Assembly (NCBI GenBank): GCA_041650475.1
Contig: JBAZLD010000016.1
Location: 1-28,564, forward strand
Direction of reading: 5' to 3'
Origin: JAIPGX01 sp041650475
Lineage (GTDB): Bacteria; Babelota; Babeliae; Babelales; UASB340
Length of the DNA stretch: 28,564 bases
In this document: positions 7,810 to 13,609 of the stretch, piece after piece
Layout: every line of letters begins with the position of its first letter
Position numbering within the stretch: the stretch's first letter is position 1
Program-made: the position numbers and the translations under genes
The notes under the pieces: model-generated
Database searches by the model: none
The model's input: only the letters and a program-made list of their open reading frames with translations
Told to the model about the DNA's origin: nothing

Positions 7810-8703
7810 TCAAACTATATTTTGAGCCTGTTCTCTAGCTTTTTCTAATTCAACTTTAATATCAACAACAATTGAACTTATTTGACTATCAGAACATTTA
7901 GCCAAAATAGTATTCGCTTCTCTAAGTAATTCTTGCAAAATAAAATCTAATCTTTTACCTTTTTCTATTTCTTTTTCTTTTAGAGCTTTTGAAATTCGGG
8001 AAATATGACTTTTAAATCTTATGATTTCTTCATGAATATCTATTTTATTTAAAATAGAATAAAGTTCATCAAGTTTTAATTTTATTTGTTCATCAGAAGT
8101 TTCTTTAGGTAGCAAATTTACTTCCTGAATTTGAACTTTATATTTTTTCATCAAATCTTGAAATAAATTGTCAACTTTCAATATTGCTTGCTCACAAATG
8201 TAAAAACGCTTTTCTAAATCTTTTTGTAAATTTTTACCTTCTGCAGCTCTACTTTTTAGAAGATCAATAGTAACCAAATCTACTTGTTTTAAAATTTCTT
8301 TTTCTAATTTTTGATCAATAACCGTTTTTTTATTAACAAAAACATCGGGCAAATGTAATACATCACCAACAGATATATCTCCAGAAATTTTAAATTTTGT
8401 TTTTATCTCTTTTACTGCATCAATATAACTTTGAATAATATTCATAGAAGGTCTTATTGTTTCAAAAGCAGCATTTTCTTCTTCTGGTCTTATAGAAAAA
8501 TAAACCCTACCTCTTATAAGTTCAGATTTTAGTTTTTGAATAATACTTATTTCTAAATGATTCAATGCACTAGGTAATTTACAAGTTGTTTCAAAAAATC
8601 TGGAATTTACAGATTTAATTTCTATCAAAAACTGTATTTTTTCTTTTTTATTAATAGGTAAACAGATCGTTTTACTACTAAAACCGGTCATACTAAAAAG
8701 CAC
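7810..8703 (-). CDS. yicC: YicC/YloC family endoribonuclease
   Basis: YicC-like proteins are broadly conserved; recent work describes them as endoribonucleases acting on RNA. The 297-aa protein begins MLFSMTGFSSK, matching the family's S-M-T-G-F opening. It carries the N-terminal YicC domain (to about 155) and the C-terminal DUF1732 domain, with REANTILAKCSDSQI (about 262-276) and the near-terminal KAREQAQNIV, close to the canonical REQVQNIE. The start is GTG at 8703, chosen because the SMTGF motif falls at the right distance and a GAGGTGA ribosome-binding site lies at 8707-8713. Between it and yebC sits the GC-rich repeat, so the two genes may be uncoupled at the RNA level. In many bacteria yicC neighbours gmk and rpoZ, which are not seen here. 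Confidence 0.92.
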   Translation of the reverse strand: MLFSMTGFSSKTICLPINKKEKIQFLIEIKSVNSRFFETTCKLPSALNHLEISIIQKLKSELIRGRVYFSIRPEEENAAFETIRPSMNIIQSYIDAVKEIKTKFKISGDISVGDVLHLPDVFVNKKTVIDQKLEKEILKQVDLVTIDLLKSRAAEGKNLQKDLEKRFYICEQAILKVDNLFQDLMKKYKVQIQEVNLLPKETSDEQIKLKLDELYSILNKIDIHEEIIRFKSHISRISKALKEKEIEKGKRLDFILQELLREANTILAKCSDSQISSIVVDIKVELEKAREQAQNIV

Positions 8704-8706
8704 TAG

Positions 8707-8713
8707 TCACCTC
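8707..8713 (-). promoter_or_regulatory. Ribosome-binding site deciding the yicC GTG start
   Basis: On the minus strand GAGGTGA is a seven-base match to the anti-Shine-Dalgarno sequence and ends three bases before the GTG at 8703. It supports the GTG start over the ATG four codons later. Confidence 0.75.
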
Positions 8714-8739
8714 GTGTCAAGCCGTTTATAAAAAGCTTG

Positions 8740-8784
8740 CCTGCCCGGCGTAGCCTTGGCGAAGCCTGGGTCGAAACCTACGAA
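8740..8784 (+). repeat. GC-rich interspersed repeat, intergenic copy (yicC-yebC)
   Basis: This 45-bp element fills most of the 86-bp gap between yebC and yicC and stands out by its G+C content. Its right part (GCGAAG-x-CTGG-xx-CGAA-x-C-x-TACGAA) aligns without gaps to the segment inside dprA (1925-1970, opposite strand), and the left part aligns with three gap positions. It can form an imperfect hairpin (CCC-GGC with GCC-T-GGG). It ends six bases from the yebC stop codon. Confidence 0.7.
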
Positions 8785-8789
8785 CTCAT

Positions 8790-9509
8790 TTAAACAAGAT
8801 TTGCATAAATATTCTGAACATCATCCAAATCATTAATAGTTTCTAAAAACCTATAAACAGATTCTTCTTTTTCTTTATCTTCTAATTCAACAGTATTCTT
8901 TGGAATCCATTCAATAGAGGCATCTTCAACCTTTAATTCAGCAGATTGAGCCCCTTTTTTTATTTTATCCAAATCAGCAGCATCACAACTGATAGAAATA
9001 ATACCATCATCTATAGAAACATCATCAATATCATAATCTAGCATTTTTTCTAAAATATCATCTTCTGTAAAATTGTCTGCTGTAACTTTTAAAACACCTT
9101 TGTGCTCAAACATCCAAGAAACAGCTCCGGATTCTGCCAGCGTACCCCCAAGCTTTGAAAAAAGATGTCTTAAATCTGATACCGTTCTTTTTTTATTATC
9201 GCTTAAAGTTTCTACTATAACTGCAACACCGTGAGGTCCATATCCTTCATATGTAGCCGGTTCATAGCTTGCACCCTCAAGTTCACCAGTACCTTTTTTT
9301 ATTGCACGAATTATATTGTCCTGAGGCATATTTACTTCTTTTGCCTTATCGATTATAAGGCGCAATTTTGCATTTCCTGCAGGATCCCCTCCACCTTCTT
9401 TTGCTGCAACTGTAAGTTCGCGAATTAATTTAGTAAAAACTTTCCCCCTTTTTGCATCTTCTTTAGCTTTTTTATGTTTTATAGTCGACCATTTAGAATG
9501 TCCAGACAT
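8790..9509 (-). CDS. yebC: YebC/PmpR family protein
   Basis: The 239-aa product opens MSGHSKWSTIKHKKAKEDAK, the nearly invariant start of the YebC family, and continues with GGDPAGNAKLRL and NMPQDNIIRAIKKGTGE. Domain 2/3 contains YEGYGPHGVAVIVETLSDNKKR, written here in two parts: YEGYGPHGVAV (about 87-97) and IVETLSDNKKR. Members were long annotated as transcriptional regulators; recent work indicates that many associate with the ribosome and ease translation of difficult motifs such as polyproline. Which role applies here cannot be judged. The start at 9509 has GGGAG seven bases upstream. In many bacteria yebC sits next to ruvCAB; here ruvB is two genes upstream with bioY between, so the link is partly kept. 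Confidence 0.96.
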   Translation of the reverse strand: MSGHSKWSTIKHKKAKEDAKRGKVFTKLIRELTVAAKEGGGDPAGNAKLRLIIDKAKEVNMPQDNIIRAIKKGTGELEGASYEPATYEGYGPHGVAVIVETLSDNKKRTVSDLRHLFSKLGGTLAESGAVSWMFEHKGVLKVTADNFTEDDILEKMLDYDIDDVSIDDGIISISCDAADLDKIKKGAQSAELKVEDASIEWIPKNTVELEDKEKEESVYRFLETINDLDDVQNIYANLV

Positions 9510-9554
9510 TTTAATACTCCCAGTATTTAATTAAAAACTTATTAATTTCATAAA

Positions 9555-10109
9555 CTAACTATTTTTAAAAACTTTGTCGACTAGTAAACAGACAAAAAAT
9601 ATTTTTAGTAAACATCCAAAAACAAATGGATATAAACCTAAAATTAGCAATTTTTCGTATGGTACAAAAAAAGAAAGATGTAATAAACCCCAAACATATA
9701 AAATTATATTGGCAATTAATAATTTTAAAAAATTTATAAAAAAAGAATTTTTTCTGTAATTTCTAACTAATGCTAAAAAACAACTCGCCAATAAAAATCC
9801 AAATATGTATCCTCCAGTGGGTCCAATAAGTTTTGCAATGCCACCTTGAAACCCAGAAAAAAATGGTGCACCAAAAGCCGTCTGAATTATAGTAAAAGCT
9901 ATAGCAACAACTGACGGCCAACCCAAATACAATGCAAAAAATAATATTGGCGCCGGTTGCAAACTAATTGGCACAAAATTAAATGGCAATGGAATTATAA
10001 TTTGAGAACACAAAGCAAAAAGCCAAGATAATGATAATAAAAAAATAAATTTTGCAAACTTAGTTTTTGTATTAAAAAAAAGTTTTTTAAAAAATATTAA
10101 TTTGTCCAT
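9555..10109 (-). CDS. bioY: BioY, biotin-specific S component of an ECF transporter
   Basis: BioY is the integral membrane protein that binds biotin and works with an energy-coupling module (EcfT plus two ATPases) or alone. The product (184 aa from the chosen start) is highly hydrophobic, with about six membrane segments. It carries the family core GAPFFSGFQGGIAKLIGPTGGYIFGF, seen here as GAPFFSGFQGG then GPTGGYIFGFLLA (around residues 80-107). I place the start at ATG 10109, because GGAG at 10119-10122 precedes it by nine bases. A TTG at 10124 would have to use that same site as codons. The gene overlaps the ruvB end by 23 bp, implying translational coupling. Biotin uptake fits a host-dependent bacterium that may lack biotin synthesis; no bio genes or ECF partners are in the window. 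Confidence 0.92.
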   Translation of the reverse strand: MDKLIFFKKLFFNTKTKFAKFIFLLSLSWLFALCSQIIIPLPFNFVPISLQPAPILFFALYLGWPSVVAIAFTIIQTAFGAPFFSGFQGGIAKLIGPTGGYIFGFLLASCFLALVRNYRKNSFFINFLKLLIANIILYVWGLLHLSFFVPYEKLLILGLYPFVFGCLLKIFFVCLLVDKVFKNS

Positions 10110-11121
10110 CTGTTTTTTCTCCAAAAAGTTTACGTTTTAAATATAAAAATTTTTTAGGAGCAATCTGTCGCCCCCTAGAAGTCTTTATCAATAAACCCTG
10201 TCTAATTAAAAAAGGTTCACACACATCTTCTAAAGTTTCACGATCTTCTCCTGTCAATGCTGCTAAAGTTTCTACCCCAACAGGACCGCCATCAAAATCT
10301 TTTATAATATGAGTTAAAATTTGACGATCAAGCTTGTTCAAGCCATCTTCATCTATACCTAAAAATTTTAAAGCTAAATCTATTATCTGATTATCTATAA
10401 TTTTATGATTATTAACTTGTGCAAAATCTCTAACTCTTTTCAAAATTCTTTTTACAATTCTTGGGGTGCCTCTAGCTCTTTTACCAATAGATAAAGCAGC
10501 TTCAGATAATATGGGTATTTTAAAAAAATTAGCATTTTGTACAACAATTTGCGCCAAATCTTCTGGTTCATAAAAATCTAATCTTTCTACTATTCCAAAT
10601 CTTGTTTGCAATGGCCCTGAAATTAAAGATGTTTTGGTTGTTGCACCAATTAAAGTAAATGGTTGTAATGGTAATCTAATAGATTTTGCCCCGGCACCTT
10701 GCCCTATAATCATGTCAACGCAAAAATTTTCCATTGCACTATATAAAATTTCTTCAACATTTTTGGGAAGTCTATGAATCTCATCAATAAACAAAACTTC
10801 TTTAGCAGCTAAATTAGATAATATAGCAACAAGATCCCCACTGCGTTCTAAGATGGGGGCACTTGTAATTTTAAAACTAACTCCCAGCTCCTTTGCTACA
10901 ACTTTTGCCAAAGTGGTTTTTCCAAGACCTGGAGGACCAAATAATAAAATATGGTCAAGAGTATCAGATCGGTCTTTGCATGCCTTTGTATAAACTTTAA
11001 GTTTTTCTTTTATTTCATTCTGTCCAAGATAATCATCAAAACAAGAAGGTTCAAAAGTTAAAACTTTATCTTCTGGTGTCTCTTGCAGATTTAACAACTC
11101 CAAAGGCGTTTCTAGATTCAT
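10087..11121 (-). CDS. ruvB: Holliday junction branch-migration ATPase RuvB
   Basis: RuvB is the AAA+ hexameric motor that, with RuvA, drives branch migration of Holliday junctions during recombinational repair. The 344-aa protein has Walker A GPPGLGKTT (62-70), Walker B DEIHRL (113-118), sensor-1 region GATTK (159-163), arginine finger in PLQTRFG (Arg174), and the C-terminal winged-helix domain with DGGPVGVETLAALTGED. Length is standard. The start at 11121 follows AGGA by seven bases. It ends with GQINIF, which resembles a sliding-clamp binding pentapeptide. It overlaps bioY by 23 bp and is the first gene of the leftward run; ruvA and ruvC are not in the window. Its upstream region is shared with the divergent tRNA-Lys gene. 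Confidence 0.97.
   Translation of the reverse strand: MNLETPLELLNLQETPEDKVLTFEPSCFDDYLGQNEIKEKLKVYTKACKDRSDTLDHILLFGPPGLGKTTLAKVVAKELGVSFKITSAPILERSGDLVAILSNLAAKEVLFIDEIHRLPKNVEEILYSAMENFCVDMIIGQGAGAKSIRLPLQPFTLIGATTKTSLISGPLQTRFGIVERLDFYEPEDLAQIVVQNANFFKIPILSEAALSIGKRARGTPRIVKRILKRVRDFAQVNNHKIIDNQIIDLALKFLGIDEDGLNKLDRQILTHIIKDFDGGPVGVETLAALTGEDRETLEDVCEPFLIRQGLLIKTSRGRQIAPKKFLYLKRKLFGEKTDGQINIF
10119..10122 (-). promoter_or_regulatory. Ribosome-binding site for bioY inside ruvB
   Basis: GGAG on the minus strand lies within the last codons of ruvB, nine bases before the bioY ATG at 10109. It decides the bioY start and argues for coupled translation of the two genes. Confidence 0.6.
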
Positions 11122-11195
11122 AAATATTCCTACAAAAAATCAAGCTTCATTTTATTTTTTATCTTTGCTAAAATAATTTTACATTAAAATTATTC

Positions 11196-11271
11196 GGGTT
11201 GCTAGCTCAATTGGTAGAGCAACAGACTCTTAATCTGCAGGTTCAGGGTTCGAGTCCCTGGCGACCCACCA
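11196..11271 (+). tRNA. tRNA-Lys (anticodon CTT)
   Basis: The 76-nt cloverleaf folds fully. The acceptor stem pairs 11196-11202 with 11261-11267, the D-arm is 11205-11220, the anticodon loop CTCTTAA is at 11227-11233 with anticodon CTT at 11229-11231, and the T-arm is 11244-11260 with the TTCGAGT loop. CCA is encoded at 11269-11271. The outermost anticodon-stem pair (A-C) is mismatched. It reads AAG codons. A TAAAAT at 11185-11190 could be its -10 element. Confidence 0.95.
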
Positions 11272-11283
11272 TATTCATTTTTA

Positions 11284-11370
11284 GCAAGGATGGCGGAACT
11301 GGTAGACGCACTGGCCTTAGGAGCCAGCCCTCGAAAGAGGATGGGGGTTCGAGTCCCCCTCCTTGCACCA
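11284..11370 (+). tRNA. tRNA-Leu (anticodon TAG)
   Basis: This is an 87-nt class II tRNA with a long variable arm. The acceptor stem pairs 11284-11290 (GCAAGGA) with 11360-11366, the anticodon stem is CTGGC/GCCAG, and the loop is CTTAGGA with anticodon TAG at 11318-11320. The variable arm is CCCTC-GAAA-GAGGA-like, and CCA is encoded at 11368-11370. It reads CUA-type leucine codons. It follows tRNA-Lys by 12 nt, so the two are probably co-transcribed, perhaps with the trigger-factor gene 29 nt downstream. Confidence 0.95.
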
Positions 11371-11399
11371 AAAGAAGAGAGTTTTAAGGAGAGAGTTTT

Positions 11400-12716
11400 A
11401 TGGAAAATGTAAAAAAGAATTTTTTTTTAAACAATTTTATTTTTCAAACTATCCCTATAACTTCACATTTGTTTAAAGCTACTATTCAAGTTTCTAACGA
11501 TTTTGTTAATCCAATTTATAAACAAACAATCGAATTATATAAAAAAAAAACATACTTGCCAGGATTAAAAAGTAAAGACATTCCATCAGAATATTTAGAA
11601 GATAACTACAAAAAAGAAATAGAAAATAATCTTAAAAATTTTCTTTTTAAACACACGGTTTTAAATTTTTTATTAGCTCAGATAAGAAATAAAAAAATAA
11701 TTTTAACTAATTATCCACGATTATCTGATATAAAAATATCTTCTGATAAAAATGTTTGTTTTGATTTTGATTTGTCTATAGCAGATCCTATAGAACTCAA
11801 AGAATGGAAAAATTTTATTTTTAGAGCTCCCAAAAGAAAAAGATACAAAGATGCAGATAAACAAGTTGATCTTTTTTTAAAAAGAGAATCTTCTTTATTT
11901 AAAAAACAAGATTATAACACAGTAGAAGAAAATGATTGGGTCTGTTTTATAACTGTTTTATTAGATGAAAATCAAAAACCAGTTTTACCTGATTTCAAAA
12001 GTTCTTTTTGGATAAAGGTTAATAATAAATATTTAACAAAACCATTTTTTATGCAACTTATAGGAAGAAAAATTGGTGATAGTTTTATTACAAACGATTT
12101 ACCAACGCAAAATGATTTTTCTTCAGACATTGAGTATGAAAAATATTCATTTTTAATCGAAATAAAAATGATAGCCAAAGGATCATTTTTTTCATTAGAA
12201 TCATTTAAAACAATATTTCAGTTAAAAAGTAAAGCCGATATCCATAAAAAATTAATAGAAGTTTTCTCTTATAGAAATGATATTTCACAACGTAAAAGTA
12301 TCATAGAAGAACTATTTCACCTATTATTATCAAAACATAGATTCGAAATTCCAAAACATTTTGTAATAAGAAGAGAAGAAGATATAATTTTATCTTTAAA
12401 AAAACATCCAGATTATCAAGTATATAAACAACAAAAAGACTTTTTAAATCAAATAGAAACTTTAGCAGAAAAAGTCATCAAAGAAGAAATTATGATAGAT
12501 CAAATTGCATATCAAGAAAATATAAAAATTGATCATAGAGATATTCAAAATTATCTATATTTATTTAATAATAACAGATTGAAAGAATTCGTTTATTTCA
12601 AACCATTTGAAGAAAAAATAGAGGAATCAGAACAACCCTTACATAAAAGCTGCTTAGAGCAATCCGTACTAAGAGAAAAAACTTTAAATTATATAATTCA
12701 TGAATTGACAAAATGA
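11400..12716 (+). CDS. tig: Trigger factor (divergent)
   Basis: Trigger factor is the ribosome-bound chaperone and peptidyl-prolyl isomerase that meets nascent chains at the exit tunnel. The 438-aa length fits the family. The ribosome-docking signature, G-F-R-K-G-K-V-P in E. coli, appears degenerate as PGLKSKDIPSEYLEDNY (54-70). An FKBP-like middle domain follows (about 165-245) with NDWVCFITVLLDE (178-190) and FFMQLIGRKIGDSF (216-229). A helical C-terminal chaperone arm comes next, with FEIPKHFVIRREEDI and a final REKTLNYIIHELTK. The start has AAGGAG eight to nine bases upstream, between two copies of AGAGAGTTTTA. It follows the two tRNAs directly. Identification rests on domain order and scattered motifs rather than close identity, so a structural comparison would strengthen it. 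clpP and clpX, frequent neighbours, are absent. Confidence 0.78.
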   Translation: MENVKKNFFLNNFIFQTIPITSHLFKATIQVSNDFVNPIYKQTIELYKKKTYLPGLKSKDIPSEYLEDNYKKEIENNLKNFLFKHTVLNFLLAQIRNKKIILTNYPRLSDIKISSDKNVCFDFDLSIADPIELKEWKNFIFRAPKRKRYKDADKQVDLFLKRESSLFKKQDYNTVEENDWVCFITVLLDENQKPVLPDFKSSFWIKVNNKYLTKPFFMQLIGRKIGDSFITNDLPTQNDFSSDIEYEKYSFLIEIKMIAKGSFFSLESFKTIFQLKSKADIHKKLIEVFSYRNDISQRKSIIEELFHLLLSKHRFEIPKHFVIRREEDIILSLKKHPDYQVYKQQKDFLNQIETLAEKVIKEEIMIDQIAYQENIKIDHRDIQNYLYLFNNNRLKEFVYFKPFEEKIEESEQPLHKSCLEQSVLREKTLNYIIHELTK

Positions 12717-12732
12717 ATTAAACATCTAAAGC

Positions 12733-12761
12733 TTGCACTTTTAAGGTTTATACTATAAAAT
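12733..12761 (+). promoter_or_regulatory. Candidate promoter for rpmH
   Basis: TTGCAC (12733-12738), a 17-bp spacer and TAAAAT (12756-12761) lie in the 140-bp gap between the trigger-factor gene and rpmH, giving a leader of about 88 nt before the rpmH ATG. The -10 box is one base off consensus and the -35 box is weak. A short tandem of TATACTATAAAAT gives alternative -10 choices. Confidence 0.4.
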
Positions 12762-12856
12762 CATGATGTTTTAAATTTTAAATTTATAGCTTTATTTATA
12801 ATTATTTTTTTATTATTTTGTTAAATATTTAGCAAAAATTTGTTCAGGAGTTAAAA

Positions 12857-12991
12857 ATGTCAATAACGTATAAACCAAGCAATTTAAAAAGAAAAAGAAA
12901 GCATGGCTTTAGAAAACGTATGGCTACAAAAGATGGTAGAAAAGTTCTTAGTAGAAGACGTGCTAAAGGTCGCAAACGTTTAGCAGTTTAA
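12857..12991 (+). CDS. rpmH: 50S ribosomal protein L34
   Basis: This 44-aa basic protein (MSITYKPSNLKRKRKHGFRKR then MATKDGRKVLSRRRAKGRKRLAV) matches L34 along its whole length: YKPSNLKRKRKHGFR, the central M-x-T-x-x-G-R-K-V-L, and the R-R-R-A-K-G-R-K-x-L ending. L34 is a small structural protein of the large ribosomal subunit. CAGGAG precedes the ATG at 12857 with good spacing. As in most bacteria it is followed by rnpA. A terminator-like hairpin lies directly after it, which would let L34 be made in excess over RnpA. dnaA, the frequent upstream neighbour, is not here. Confidence 0.97.
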   Translation: MSITYKPSNLKRKRKHGFRKRMATKDGRKVLSRRRAKGRKRLAV

Positions 12992-13005
12992 ATTTGCAAA
13001 TTTTA

Positions 13006-13038
13006 AAGGGCTTTTTTAAAAAAAGCCCTTATTTTTTT
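13006..13038 (+). terminator. Intrinsic terminator/attenuator between rpmH and rnpA
   Basis: The stem AAGGGCTTT (13006-13014) pairs with AAAGCCCTT (13022-13030), can extend through further T-A pairs in the loop, and is followed by A and seven T residues (13031-13038). It begins 14 nt after the rpmH stop. The rnpA ATG (13039) starts immediately after the T-tract, so read-through is required for rnpA and yidD expression. Confidence 0.8.
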
Positions 13039-13365
13039 ATGATCTCAAATTTCAAAAAACTTTTTTCATTTTCTAAAAAAGAAATTGATTCTGTATTTAA
13101 AATCGCAAAAATCAAATATCAAATATCGGGCTTAAAATTACTGCAAGCCTCTCAGAATAATTTTGATTACGGCAAACTTTTAATCATAATTCCTGCAAAA
13201 ACAGGTAAAGCTCATGATAGAAATCTTATCAAAAGGCGTATAAAAGCCATTTTTTATGAACAAAAATTATACGAAAAATCTATAAATTCTATAATTTTTG
13301 TATACAAACCTGCACTTAATTTAACTTTTGAACAATTAAAAGATTTTTTAGTTCAAAATATATAA
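13039..13365 (+). CDS. rnpA: Ribonuclease P protein component
   Basis: RnpA binds the RNase P RNA and helps remove 5' leaders from pre-tRNAs. From ATG 13039 the protein is 108 aa, with FKKLFSFSKKEIDSVF near the start. It carries the family signature around GKAHDRNLIKRRIKAIF (56-72), including the RNR motif Arg61-Asn62…Lys65-Arg66-Arg67, followed by a C-terminal strand-helix (SIIFVYKPALNLTFEQL). A longer frame from TTG 12994 would translate the terminator hairpin and is unlikely. With the ATG start no Shine-Dalgarno sequence is available, because a T-tract occupies that place; translation may be leaderless-like, use a processed message or be weak. yidD follows 9 bases after the stop. Confidence 0.92.
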   Translation: MISNFKKLFSFSKKEIDSVFKIAKIKYQISGLKLLQASQNNFDYGKLLIIIPAKTGKAHDRNLIKRRIKAIFYEQKLYEKSINSIIFVYKPALNLTFEQLKDFLVQNI

Positions 13366-13374
13366 AATAAATTC

Positions 13375-13608
13375 ATGAAAATAAAACAAAAATCATTAAA
13401 AATTACATTTTTTTTAATAGATTCTATTAGGCCGTTATTGGGACCATCCAAAGTATGTATATATCATATTTCATGTACTGAATATACAAAAGCTATTTTA
13501 GAACAAAAACCATTTTATATTGCGCTACCATTAATAATAGTTAGATTATTAAGCTGCAACCCGATTACAGCAATATTTTTAAAAATAAAATTTTATTTAA
13601 AAAAATAA
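13375..13608 (+). CDS. yidD: Membrane protein insertion efficiency factor YidD
   Basis: YidD is a small inner-membrane-associated protein that aids YidC-dependent insertion. The 77-aa product keeps the family landmarks in a worn form: IRPLLGPSKVCIYHISCTEYTKAI (about 18-41, cited by its Cys28 and Cys34, where the usual form is C-R-x-x-P-T-C-S-x-Y) and the closing R-L-L-S-C-N-P (57-63). An amphipathic N-terminal segment precedes these. It continues the usual rpmH-rnpA-yidD order with a 9-nt gap, but the expected yidC does not follow. Its stop lies one base from the end of the convergent M16 peptidase gene. The very short, AT-rich ending is within the family's usual length range. Confidence 0.88.
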   Translation: MKIKQKSLKITFFLIDSIRPLLGPSKVCIYHISCTEYTKAILEQKPFYIALPLIIVRLLSCNPITAIFLKIKFYLKK

Positions 13609-13609
13609 T

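Noticed and set aside
11199..11387. A 62-codon open frame over the tRNA genes
   Set aside because: It is made of the two tRNA sequences; the cloverleaf folds explain every base and no ribosome-binding site fits.
12994..13038. TTG start for rnpA adding 15 residues
   Set aside because: The extra codons translate the terminator hairpin and its T-tract; ATG 13039 gives the normal RnpA length.
13583..13598. A 16-bp palindrome of A and T at the end of yidD as a terminator
   Set aside because: It has no G-C pairs and lies inside the coding region; such A/T palindromes are common by chance here.
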